From Sweltsa coloradensis (Eukaryota > Arthropoda > Insecta > Plecoptera > Chloroperlidae): a DNA stretch of 64,000 nt. The stretch is taken from positions 1 through 64,000 of the forward strand of contig JAMZAV010000954.1 of assembly GCA_024449915.1 (NCBI GenBank), written 5' to 3'. Below the pieces are notes generated by a model. It was not told the origin of the DNA and searched no databases. It saw only the letters and a program-made list of their open reading frames with translations. Shown piece by piece: positions 24,373-35,943 of this stretch (the stretch's first letter is position 1; every line of letters starts with the position of its first letter). The position numbers and the translations under genes are program-made.

Positions 24373-24414
24373 ATCCGCCTGAAGAGTCCCAGAAGGACGA
24401 AACGCGTCGTGGAT
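24373..24414 (+). ncRNA. Hammerhead ribozyme motif (Penelope/retrozyme type)
   Basis: Both conserved boxes are present and correctly placed: CTGAAGA (24,379-24,385, fits CUGANGA) and GAAA (24,399-24,402). Stem II is GTCC/GGAC (24,386-24,389 and 24,395-24,398) closed by CAGAA. Stem I pairs ATCCGC (24,373-24,378) with GTGGAT (24,409-24,414), with one G-U pair. Stem III is the very short self-complementary ACGCGT followed by the expected cleavage base C at 24,408. A minimal palindromic stem III is typical of hammerheads in Penelope-like elements and retrozymes, which usually work as dimers. Activity is inferred only from structure. Confidence 0.65.
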
Positions 24415-25847
24415 TAAGGGGAACAACAACTTTGAATTAGCTGCCCGTTGTCATCAGGATGTGAAAGTTTGTCGCCCCAGCCCTTCAGGCTGGGTTTTAT
24501 GTCTTTTTGTTCTCTATGCTTTCCCCAATCTGTCAACCTTCTCCAATCATACTACAAAAGATCATTCAAATATGTTTAAGTCTGGATTACGGGTGGTATT
24601 AGAAATAAAAGTCAAATTTAAAGAGATTTATCGACAAAGTAAAACTGCCCCCAGCCCCCGGGGCTGATTTTAAGTTTTATAGCACATTTTAAAAGGATTT
24701 TCTTAACTTATAAAAAAAAACTGACTTAATAGCACTTATTAAATTCTGGTAACAGGTTAAAACACAATGAACTTGGTTAAATATCTGACTGGTAAACAAG
24801 GAAACGAATAGTTCAGTTAATAAAATAAATTAGACGATGGGAAATTAATTACTGTGGTTGGATTTGCTATACCCAAATTCAATCAATACTACACCTAATT
24901 GCAAGATCTTAATAGACCAAAAATAGCAATACCATAGAAGAAGATATGGCAAATCTGAATAAGGGTACTACAATAACATCCAGATTTTGTCTAGAGTTTA
25001 ACTAATCCTGGTGAAGTAATATCATTAGCTTACATCAAACAAACGGCAGGGTGGATGGATTTTCAAAAGTTTTTAAATATAGTTTATTTTTTTGTGAACC
25101 TCTGCGCAACATATGTAATTGCTCTTTCACGGAGGAAAAAATTTCCAAGCGGCGGAAATGCTCTGGTTATTAAGCTTTTTTTTTAAAAACGGGGACAAGT
25201 TGGAATATTTCAAATTATTTAACCCGTGCGTTTTCAAACTGATCACAAAGTGTTTGAAAAACTGTTTCTTAGTCGGCTCATGTGTTCCAGAAAGACAATA
25301 AAATAAATTAGCTAGAAACAACAACGGATTAGGGAGGGTCATTCTACAATGACGGGAACATTCCAACTGATTCTGAGTAAATAATGCCTTGATATTAGAT
25401 AACAAACTAGTGTGGATTAAATAATGTGTATTTGTTAAAGCGTTTATACGCTCAACCATTCAATCTCATTTAAAATTATAACATTATGGGCTGAGGGTAA
25501 GCGGGTTCTGTGGGTAAGAATTATTCACAACCGTTAACAAAGGGTGAACCTAAATAGTTAATGGTTTTTGATTGTTCATCCACTGGAAACCTTGACAAGT
25601 AAGGTACCACAGGGTTTTAAACTAGGTCCCATTTTCTTTAGCTATATATCAAAGATTTTTCCTCCTTTCCTTGCATACCCCTGTAAAGCTATTCCTTTTG
25701 CTGAACAATACTACTGTCAAATTACGGACAGAGCATTATGGCGATTTGCTTGTGGTAAACTGGGAAATTATTTTCAAAGAACTAGAAGATGGTTCAAAAA
25801 AACAATTGAAGCTTAATTGTTCCAACTAATTATTATTTCAAGTTTAA
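24415..25847. other. No gene seen
   Basis: AT-rich spacer. Short frames near 24,461-24,667 and 25,568-25,816 show no domain. Confidence 0.5.
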
Positions 25848-26171
25848 GCGCTGTCAGGGGCGATTGAAAATCGCGCGAGTGGCTCGCAAAGAGTAACTCT
25901 CTGGGAGTAGGCTACACTTGTTACATGAACTCACCGCCTCCCCCTTTAGACGTGAGCCACTCGGCGAGCTCCGCTCTGCTCGAAAAAAGTCCAGCTTGTT
26001 CAACTTCCCAGCAAGTCGAGGTAGCGAGAGCCCAAACAGACCCCCTACCAATTAACACTGACCAGTGAACACCAATAGGTGGCGTTGTTGTTACCTTCAT
26101 GACTGCGTGTGACAAGGATGGTAATAAAATCGCGCGAGCCAACTCGCCGATTTTTCAATCGTGTACAGCCG
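25848..26171. mobile_element. Small MITE with ~35-bp inverted ends
   Basis: The left end has CGATTGAAAATCGCGCGAG then TGGCTCGC. The complement of the right end has CGATTGAAAAATCGGCGAG then TTGGCTCGC. About 0.3 kb in all, with no coding. Superfamily unknown. Confidence 0.5.
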
Positions 26172-26225
26172 TTAAGGGGAGATCCACATGTATCAGTAGA
26201 ACAACAAAATATCAATTGATATAGT

Positions 26226-26584
26226 GGAGGTAGCCAAATTCCTAGGGCTCAAATTGGACTTCAAACTTAAGTGGTCATCAAAAATATAGATGATTTATGT
26301 AAGCAGCTAGGCTGTTTTTGTTTCACAAAGAAGCCTTGTCTACCAATGTAATTTGGAACATTAAAAATCAGTTTCATGCCAACATTCATCTCTGATAAAT
26401 TATGGTATGTAGCCAAATTCCAGGGCTCAAAATTTACTTCAAACTTAGTGGTCATCACAATATAGATGATTTTGTAAGCGCTAGGCTTGTTTGTTTCACA
26501 AAAAAGGCCTTGTCTACCCAATGTAATTTGGAACATAAAAATAGTTTTTCATGCCAACATTCAGTCTCTGATAAATTCATGGTA
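26226..26584. repeat. Two-copy tandem duplication, ~178-bp unit
   Basis: Units begin at about 26,228 and 26,407 with GTAGCCAAATTCC and end with CTCTGATAAATT. They differ almost only by single-base length changes in homopolymers. Confidence 0.85.
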
Positions 26585-26683
26585 TACTATTCTGTGGGAA
26601 TTCAACAAATTTTGGAAAGATTTTCTTCTCCTTCAAAAGAGAGTTAGTTAGTCCTAACAAAGGTTTGACTATCTTGTTCTCAG

Positions 26684-26976
26684 TTCCCACTATACTTTGG
26701 CTGTGAGTTCGGCGCACAGACCGCCAGTACTAAACGACTCAGAACGACCGCGTTTCTCGTCAACGGCTCACACGAGGCAATCAAGCTTCAAGACCTCCTC
26801 GACTGCTTCCATCCGCAAGTGTGTCCTCTGTCCCGGGCTGTACAACCCGGAGACTGTGCTCATCGTGTCCCCAGAAAGAAAGGGACCAACCATCAGTTAG
26901 ACCTGCAAGGCTTGCGACTTCCCGGACCCGCTAGAGTTCACCACAAGCAAAACACTCATCCTCAAAAACCCTCCCC
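26684..26976 (+). pseudogene. EIF5: Second copy of eIF5 exon 2
   Basis: Same exon as 14,707-14,984, again preceded by TTGTTCTCAG and followed by the same intron sequence. It keeps the GGCTGTGAGTTCGGCGCACA stretch that copy 1 has lost, but it has its own indels. Its zinc-ribbon segment reads CVLCPGLYNPET, so the second knuckle Cys is Leu/Tyr in the visible frame. The donor is GTGATA instead of GTGAGT. No first exon precedes it within 12 kb. It may be a partial segmental duplication, a mutually exclusive exon, or a collapsed second haplotype. Confidence 0.75.
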
Positions 26977-27190
26977 GTGATACCAGCACTCATCACACTT
27001 CCATCCTGCACATTTTTGGAGTTTTTCTAAAATGTTAAAAATCAAATTTAGGGCCATCTGTTTATAGTCTTAGTGCCATGCTTAACAATTTTACAATTTT
27101 TTAGTCATTTTAAAGCAAAAAAATTGAAAGCTATTTGTCAATTTAAATAATATGCGTAACAGATGCAAAACTACATTGGCGTGTGTTTTA
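26977..27190 (+). repeat. Duplicated eIF5 intron flank, copy 2
   Basis: Matches 14,985-15,209 (GAGTTTTTCTAAAATGT, TTAGTCATTTTAAAGCAAA, CAGATGCAAAACTACATT). The two copies diverge after about 27,190. Confidence 0.75.
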
Positions 27191-30100
27191 ATTAACATGT
27201 TATTACTCATGTAGAGTGCATTTATAAATAAACGTGTTAATAATATCACAGGCAAAATTTGGGATGTGCTATAAGCCAAAGATTAGTCCATGTGGGGAAG
27301 ATGGTTCATCTTATGGGAATTCGTCCTGCGCGTTTTTGAGATTATGTTTTTCTATGTCCCTACACTAGTAAAACGTCTCAGCGCGAGAGCGCTCTCTTCT
27401 AAACTTCTGAAAATGATTTCGGACAACCTCGGTACCGTTGCCGAGTCTGCACGCATTGTCGGGCACCCCACCACTCTCAGATGAGCTAGTGCGTCGAGGG
27501 TAGAGCGTGTTGCCAAGTCAGCTGCAACATTCCTTAGAAGGCCATCCGTGCCCCCGGACCACCACACTTAGGGTTGGCAGGCTGGCTTATTTTTCTCCCT
27601 ACAAATTATGCTTGGTTCAGAATTTGCTTGCTTTTCGCGGATCTATCTGGGCGGTTTTGCAAAACCAATACAGGGTCTGTTTGAAATTTTCAGCCGTTAG
27701 CGCTAATTGTCGCAAAAGGCAAAAGTTGTGGATTTGAAACTTTCAAAAATAGGCCTAATACTATATTATTAAAAAAGCATAAAAGGGGCTAGAGTCAGAA
27801 TCTTATTCGGGGGAGGGGGGGGGGGAACGCTCCACCCCCAACCGGCCATACCCGCCACTGCCCGGAATTCGGAACGGAATAACAATAACATAATATAGAC
27901 CTACACGCAAAAAATAACAGACAGCATTAATTTCATTAACAAATAAATAAACCAATTTAAGAAATAATTCGTCATTCTTAATTTAGTCCATTAAAAACGA
28001 CGAGGACATATTATGTGCAAAACTGGTCTTTGCACAAGGGGTTATAGAACTAATTCAGAGTATGGGTTTGCGAAACGACCGTACGGCTATAATAATATGT
28101 AAAGTAGCTAATTAGCATCTCATGTTTTTGATCGCATTAACAAAAATAACTGTAATTTGTTTTGGGTTGTATATGTATCAATAGCACTTGTTTGTCGAGC
28201 TAATTTATATCGATAAGTTTAATGATTATTGTTTGTGGCGTTTTTGGTTGTATATTATGGAAGTTGTACCGCTTTATTCTCCCGGGGCCGTAAAAACCGG
28301 TACAACAACCCTTTCAAGTCACTACAAACAAATGGAGACGTTGGCGCCGACTTTGTGAGTGGCCGGAGGAGCAAAAGCACCCCTCGGAATTGGTGTGAAA
28401 ATCGTTGAATTCATATTGAAAATTATTAGTAATAAGGGTATTTTTTGCAAGTGCCAGAGAAAAACGCGGACTACTTATAATTCATAATTTTCAGTACGGT
28501 ATGAATTCAAACGATTTCCACACAAATTCCGTATTTATGATTTATAAAATTTATAATTTTCAGATGAATGGCGAAGCGCCGCGGGGGTAGGGGGGCTAGC
28601 TGACCACGGCAACGCACTTCATCCCTCCCCCCCCCAACCCACTATCTACTTTCCTTTTCGCGGGGCCCCTATAAAACACGTATCGTAATTACTAATTATA
28701 TTGGAAATATAGATAGGGCCTAGTAACATATTTTTAGAGTTCTAGCTGTTCAACCCACTTCAATAAATAATTACTTTGAGGAAAATTGAGACTGATTATT
28801 TTCCTGCTGCACAGAGAATGTATTGTTATCTTTTTACTGGATACTGAAGCGATCCCACTCACACATCTACGTACCGGTATCGGACGTTCCGTATCAGAGC
28901 CTACCAGAGTCGGCAGTGTGAAGGGAAAATCCTTTCTTTGCTATCAGTGAATAAGCTGATAATACTGATTCAATGCTACGCTAAATGCCACTAGTTTATT
29001 TATTTATCTCTCCTTATTCTTCTGTCAAATCTGTTGGGACAGACAGAAAATTTGACGGTCCATAGGCGTGCGCAAGGGGGGGGGGGTTAACCCTAGGGGT
29101 TTTTAGAGGAGTATTTGTAGTCCGTACGACACGAGCCAGGGGCGGCGGAATAAGAGGGGGGGCAAGGGGGGCATTGCCCATTCGTGCCATGGGATGGGCA
29201 GATTTTAGAGTTGAAAAATCAAGATTTCTACTCTATTTTTTTGGGAAAGCAACGTGGATGATCCTCACAACAATTCATTTAAAGGGAAGAAACAACCCAA
29301 TAGCAGGAATGTTACGTTGGCTGACGTATCCCGTGCCTGAACCGTCTATCTATCCGACTATAATATAGACACCCGTATGCCGGTCACTCACTCAGTGGAC
29401 ACGTGACTCAGACTCACGTCTAATCCAAACATCCTTTGAATGATTTGCTAGAGTTATTGGCAGATGCAAGTTGGGATTTGGTTCGCTTGTATCGCCGTTA
29501 TGCGTTCTGTCATCTTTGGGGGTGTAGTGACTTTGATTATTGCCCAAAATGGCAAGTGGGAAGATTATTCGAAGAAGATTATTATTATTATTTTTGTGAC
29601 TTTACCCCTAGACTCTACCACTTTACGCCCTACGTGCCTAACCTGCCTATGAAGTCACTCGCACCCCCTTTTTCCGACACCACTTGCCCGAAAGACCCGA
29701 CCCCGCCCCCAGAGTGTGATTCCTGTGACTCACCAATTGGGTCTTTAAAGGGCCCGGGGGTGGTGTAGTGAAGGCAACCCTCCTAACCCTATGCCTGACT
29801 CGCCAAACTTGCCCTAAAACTTAGCTCGCGGAAAGAGGGTGAGACTAACATAAACCGAGAGACACGAAATGCAAATCGAAAACACAACAACGCAACACAA
29901 AAACCAATAACAACAAAACCCAAATGTACCGACAGTGCAACTCAGCACGGTCCAGTACACTACCCACTGGGGGTAGGGAACCCCGTCTTACCAGGCACGC
30001 TAGTGGTGAGCCACGCCGTCGCTGGTCCGCTCCACGCTCGTTCTGGGGCCCCGGGCACTGCTGCTGAAAGTGGGTCAGCCACCGTGAAGCGGCGTGGTGT

Positions 30101-32112
30101 GGACTGAGGGTCCTTGCAAAAAAAAACTACACTATGAGTTGAGGGAAAAAAGGGGCAAACATGCACTACGAAGTGAAAGCTGTGTGCTTTTAGTGGATTT
30201 AAATGACTCAACAATGAATTTAAAAATTTCAACAATGAAGTTAGGTTTCAAATGAAGTTAAACAATCGGATCCGAATTTAGGCAACAAAAATACATACAT
30301 GAGATACAAGGGTTACAATAAAAATACAAGCAAACACCCAAAGCTCTACTCATCCAAGTCCTCTCTGTCCCACTCCAAAGTCCTATCCTGTTCCTTGGTC
30401 TTGAGTGAAGAGGGGGGGGGGGGAATGATGTGGCTGCAAACGGCGACGCGTTCCGGCGCGTAGGTAGGCCTAGCCTACGGGAAGGCGTCCAGTGGCGGGA
30501 CGCGGACCTTGTGTCCTACTGCGTCCTTCTCGGCTACTCGCCCAGAATGTTTAGTTTTGCTTACCACAGCCCCAGATGTTCTCGTAGAGGGGGAGATGCC
30601 TTGGTCTAGCATCGTGGTATTTACTAACCCCGTGGTCTTATACTTTTTTGGCACTAACACGTCACCCTATCTCGACACCGCAAAGCCAGTCCGAAGACAG
30701 GAACGTAAATTGATTTGAGCTCATCTTCCCCCCAACTCTGTAGTAGTTTAGAAATTACCGTGCACTCGCCGGGTCGTCATTTTTAGACGTACTGTTGGCG
30801 GTTTTCCCTTTTCATAGGGGTTAACCAAAAACGCGTCGGATTCTTCCGAATAAGTTTCAAATAGTAAAAAGAAGTTAGAAAAGGGCCAACTCCCTAGCCC
30901 TAGTCGGGCCACTCCGTAATAGACGGAGGCTCACGACCATGATGGCTCCCCGCAGGGTGGGTCACCACGCTGGCACTACACGTGCACCCCGGACTCAAAA
31001 CCCTCCGGTTCCAAAGCGTGACCCCCTGTGATCGAGGGGGGATGCTCCTTTCTGCCTCGCACTCGTCCGGGGTTTTTTCTCGGCCTGCCATCCGGTCACG
31101 TGTGTCTCTCTGGAAAACCCCCATTGGTCAGTCTTCTTGGGTTTAAACTTCCGGGGTCATCCTAGGCTCGCGATTCGTCGACTACAAACTCAACAAAATA
31201 CACATTTCCGTTGGGTTTTGTCACCGACGTTGCCATTATGCTTGCCGCCCTTCCTCAACCTTGCTCGCTGCCGTCGAAAACTGAAGCCAACGCACTTTTC
31301 CAGGACGTTTCCGAATTCAGCAGTTTGGGGGACGTCACTTCTAGGGGCCACTCTGGTAAACCCGAAACCAAAAAACATGAGCCTCGGCTCCACAACTTCA
31401 CTTCCACACTTTCAACCTAAGGTTGGCCCTTGCATGCCTAGATGCAGATTCACACTGGCTTGAACACTTGTTAGAAAAAAATGACTTAAGGCCTTGAAAA
31501 TATTGAAAGCTCCACATGATATGAAATACATAGACAGATTCTAAGCAGCAAAAAAATATAAAAATACAAGGGGTAGGCTGTAACCCTTACATTATTATTA
31601 TTATTATTATTATTATGCGTAGAAGACTAATCACAAAAGTAATTATTATTCGTTATAAAACAGTACCGGTAATATCATATTTTAGCATTCATATGTATTT
31701 GCGTGCATTTGTACTTTATGGAACGAATGGTTATCATGTCTACTCTCTACTCTCACTCCTATCTCGGTGTCAGGAATCAGGATGCAAAATTAATAAATAA
31801 CAAAAATAACTCTTTATGAATATATTATTTCATGTACTTTTTGTGCAAGCCTATCCCAATCAATACGTAAGCATGATGTCATAAACAATGTTATACTCGG
31901 GATGATACGTGTGCACGTTTACCTATTCTCCGTAATCAGTAAACGATGTTTATCGTGTGTGCGGCAAACAGAACTGTTTTCTCATAAACCAGTAATTACG
32001 CGCGAGTAGTCTCCAATTTCAACACCCCTCCCTTCTTCACCACGGCAGGCAGCATTGAGTCATCGCAAACTCGTAGGCCTACAGTCAAACGTCATTACGA
32101 CCACTCGTATAG
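27191..32112. other. Unassigned 4.9 kb; GC-richer block 29.4-31.5 kb, no gene recognised
   Basis: No domain could be named in any frame. Open frames at 29,436-29,768, 31,137-31,463 (plus) and 30,475-30,660 (minus) sit in the GC-richer part but lack recognisable motifs. An (ATT)n tract lies at 31,591-31,615, and G- or C-rich MITE-like ends lie near 27,815, 28,620 and 29,070. A 40-bp word at 27,265-27,307 returns inverted at 34,652-34,695. Confidence 0.45.
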
Positions 32113-32740
32113 CAGTGGCAGATCTAGGACATAATCATGGGGGGGGCGATTTGCGTGTGCATGTACAGTCGAGGGAAAGGGACTAAGCGCGGACGCACGG
32201 GGGGTATGGGGGGCGGAGCCCCCAATTTATTGCGCCGCAGGCGAAAATTTTGAAAATCAGGTTTTTAGAGTGCATTTGGTGCGTTTTAGAAAAAAGTGGT
32301 GGGCGGAATGCAATACGGAAACAATGTAGTTTGTGTGCACCAATTTGTTTTGTCGGTCATGTCGAGCTTACAATTTACAACATTGGCCTAGATTGCAACA
32401 TTAATATATAACGTTTGATCTTATTTCAATTCATCATTTTATTTATTTATTAAACGTCTATCCTATTTAGTTAAAAAACGATTCACTTAGGAGGACAACT
32501 TAATAAATCGAAGTACACTAATGCAGACACATTTCAGAGCCAAACTGATTATTTCTGACAACATAAAGGAAAGTTGATTTTATCGGGAGTTTAAAATAAA
32601 TAGCGCCGCAGGCGAAAATTTTGAAAATCAGGTTTTTAGAGTGCATTTGGTGCGTGCACAATAAAATAATAAAATCATTTTTTTAAAATTTTTAAAGAAT
32701 CAAGGCGATCGCCCACCGCCCCCCCCTGTATCCGCCACTG
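32113..32740 (+). mobile_element. hAT-like MITE with perfect 8-bp target duplication
   Basis: The 628-bp element starts CAGTGGCAGATCTAGGA and ends TATCCGCCACTG. It is flanked by TCGTATAG at 32,105-32,112 and again at 32,741-32,748. An 8-bp duplication plus CAGTGGCGGAT-type ends is the hAT superfamily pattern. Inside, the block GCGCCGCAGGCGAAAATTTT occurs twice (near 32,233 and 32,603). A degenerate relative lies at 3740-4399. Confidence 0.9.
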
Positions 32741-35523
32741 TCGTATAGCACATTATTTCATGTCTCTGCGCTCCATTACGAAATTCGGCGCATCTGTTTT
32801 GTCTCGAGTGTAACCGATAGTCATAAATAGTTCGCTGAAGGTCAAGCCATGTTCGCCAATATCTATCTTCCAACCCGCGCTGAACAGAACGTTCAACAAT
32901 CTCAATGTGAGATTGTGTGTGTGCGTGAGTCTATACCCTAGCACATTAAGCCTTCTTGTGAATATCACTCATGTCAGTAATAATAAATATCGGACACTAC
33001 ACTTGAAAGAAGGTGTAAAGCCCTCGGTAAACCCGACAATGAATGATGAATGAATGAACCAAAGACAATCCTGAAGACGAGAGAGTAGCACAAGGCATTG
33101 TTTATGCGACCACTATAATCACAAGGACCGCCACGCGCGGCCAGTGGGGGGGGGGGGGTTAATACGCCGTGTATTGTCTTTGCCAAAGATGGTAGTAATC
33201 TTTGCCTGTAGCCTAACGTGAAATAGATCGAGATCGGAAAAAACCGTTTTAACATTTTGTTGTAACATCGCCTTAGTGTAAAATACAAGCTTTCTGACCT
33301 TGACATCCCTATGTTATACACATCAATTTAAATCCGTGTGTATAAAATATATATTTGATTACCATCGCAATCGTAAAATTATAAATAATAAGTAGAAATC
33401 AATGTAATAATGTATAATGTATGAAATAAATGTATTGTTTGTGTGTAGTATGAAATAGCTGATGAAGTAATAATGTAATATGTTATCACTTGCACCGACA
33501 TTGCACAGATCTACCCAAAAATGTGAATGAATTTTTTGAATATTAATATAATGTACGGACTAGTTGTCAAGAGCAAACGTGCATTGTATTTTACTCCTAA
33601 ATAGTGCGCGGAAACGTCATGCAAACAACTTGATTAATATTTCAGGTAACTTATTTGGACACCCCCCGACTTTAAAAAAAGTGGGCGCCGACTACCGCAA
33701 ACGTACCTACCTATTACAGTTATTTGAATAATCAATCAATAATAATTGGTGCGTTTCTATGTTTGTTGTTTAATAATGACATTTCTATCTGACGTTGTGA
33801 CACATCTTTAGAATCGAACTCAGGTCTCCGGCCACTTGACCTTACATGACTTGACTTGACCTCTCTAGAGTAGACCACCCAGACTGATAATTTAAATTCT
33901 AGATGCTGTGTCCGGCGGAGACCTGGGTATACTGGGTTTGATTCACAGTCGGGGCTATATTTTTAATGTCTGAGTTTAAAATATTCGGGAATTGTTGTGC
34001 GGTATCGGCGGTGTTGTACTTGCACATCATATTTTTTATTGCGTTTTTTAATTATAGTATTAACATGAACACAACAATGTTAAAAATGACCCTGCTCTGT
34101 ATTACAGATTTTACATAGATTGTATCAACATGATTACCTAATCTTTGATTGTATGGCAGAGGACAGAGGGTAGGCAGAGGAACTGCACATAATCTACAAT
34201 AAACGCTCAGGCGCATAGGCTATCAAAACCATCCCAGTGAACACATGTGTTCTCTACTTCATAGTTCATATCGTATCACATCTCGACTAGGAGCTATTTC
34301 CAAATGATGCTATTGGCCAAACAGGACAGGCACATGGGTTTGTATTGGTCGTCTGTTCAAAACTATCGGCGGGTAGCAAGACAACCGTTCACAGTGTTGC
34401 CGTGGGTTGCCGACGGGCCATAAAAGAGAAAGAAAGGTTCTTACGGCGAGGGACACCAGTGCGAGTGAGATGGGCTACGGTCTGCCGCAGGCTGTTGCAG
34501 GCAGCAAAGTAGGGGAAGGAGCTGGAAAGCGTAGTGCACGGGATATCCGCTAGGTAGTGATGTGACTGGCGGTTCGCACTAGCGCATTCTTGCGTTGAGA
34601 AGTTGTACTTGACTTCAACTTCTGATTATTTTCCGCAGAAATTTTAACACGGCGATGAACCATCTTCCCCACATGACTAATCTTTGCTATAAGTATGCAG
34701 TCATGCTGAAACAGTTATCAAGGTCAAAAAGGACGATAAAGGTCACAGGTCAACATGGCATTTTAAAATTTATTTCTTATTATTCTACTTCATCTAAGCT
34801 TTAAATAGAGTGGTCACACGACTATGTTGAACCATTTATCAAATAATTCATTATTCAGGTCATTATGTCAACAGGTATCTATGAGCAAATTAGGGGTTGC
34901 TAGTCATATTTTTAGCACCATCATTTTGTTTGAAAATTTTGGGAAGTACTTTAACGTAGAAATTTAACATTAAACCAAGGGTGTCATCAATAAAAATTTA
35001 AATCAAAATGTTTAACCCCCAAAAGTAAAACCCCAATCATCCCTTAACTATGAAGAAATCCGCAATTCCCCGTGGCCAGTATGTTAAGCCTTATGTTACC
35101 CCTATTTTGTAATAATTTCAAGTTTCTATCACCAAACACCAAATTGTTTTGTTAATCAACCCTTCAAACCAGCAGGGGTAGGCAATATGCAATAACGGGT
35201 GCCTGCACGGGATATCACGATGGCTCCAAGTGAAAATTAGTAGGGTATGGTCCCTAGAACACGTGTGCCAAGTGCCTTGCTTGTATCAAAAAATGCAAGG
35301 TATGCCCCAAATATATCCCTTAAAGCCATACTATCACATTGACTTGTTGCTTATTTATGTTAAACCTAAATTTATTTTAAGAATTAAGAAAAAAAAATGA
35401 ATTAAATCGGTCAATATTTAAACATGGTACGACCAATATTGTGGAAATTGTATGGTGCGTGACGTCACCACCCGTGACGTAGCTGGATGGCTACAGAGCT
35501 TCGCTACCGATCGACTCGAGTAA
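32741..35523. other. No gene seen
   Basis: AT-rich spacer with no recognised coding or RNA gene. A GC-richer block at 34,380-34,640 contains no domain that could be named. Confidence 0.5.
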
Positions 35524-35601
35524 ATGCGGCCGCTCACTGCCCGCCCATTCAATACCATCGGGCACAGGACGGGTCAGTTGAAAAGTGTTTGTTCTATGTA
35601 C

Positions 35602-35943
35602 AGGGTGTTAGGATTAGCTCCCTTCATTTTCGAGCCTTCATACACAGAAAGTGAACAGAGGAAAAATCTAAAGAAAAATAAAGAAAAAGAAGCCTGGATA
35701 AAACAGTTTAGTGGCAGGAAAGGTGATCTTAAATGGTGTAGTTGTAATGAATGTACATCAATGGATACCGACACAGAGTGCTTATATTGTCACGAATCGG
35801 AAAAAATCAAAAATTTGCGTGCTAATTTCGATTGTATTACTATCCATGATGGGTTCGAGCATATTATTAACATTCATTCTCTCAACACTGCTAGGCAACA
35901 GTTTTTGTTATTCTCCACGTGTAAAGAACAACGATATATCTAA
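35602..35943 (+). CDS. Exon with P2X7-ballast-like zinc-binding domain (partial or truncated)
   Basis: The frame is open from 35,524 to 35,943. A 3' splice site (TTTGTTCTATGTACAG) ends at 35,601, so the true exon may start at 35,602. The protein has FEPSYTESEQ, a charged linker, then WCSCNECTSMDTDTECLYCH and CITIHDGFEHI. This order of Cys/His residues (C72, C74, C77, C86, C89, H90, C104, H108 counted from the 35,524 ATG) matches the cytosolic C-terminal 'ballast' domain of P2X7. That domain is widespread in invertebrate genes outside true P2X receptors. No channel segment is visible nearby. The frame stops after CKEQRYI, shorter than usual for the family, so the end may be lost or on another exon. 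Confidence 0.7.
   Translation, partial: RVLGLAPFIFEPSYTESEQRKNLKKNKEKEAWIKQFSGRKGDLKWCSCNECTSMDTDTECLYCHESEKIKNLRANFDCITIHDGFEHIINIHSLNTARQQFLLFSTCKEQRYI

Noticed and set aside
29436..29768. 110-aa frame in the GC-rich block
   Set aside because: No domain, splice context or conservation visible. It includes an (ATT)n tract.
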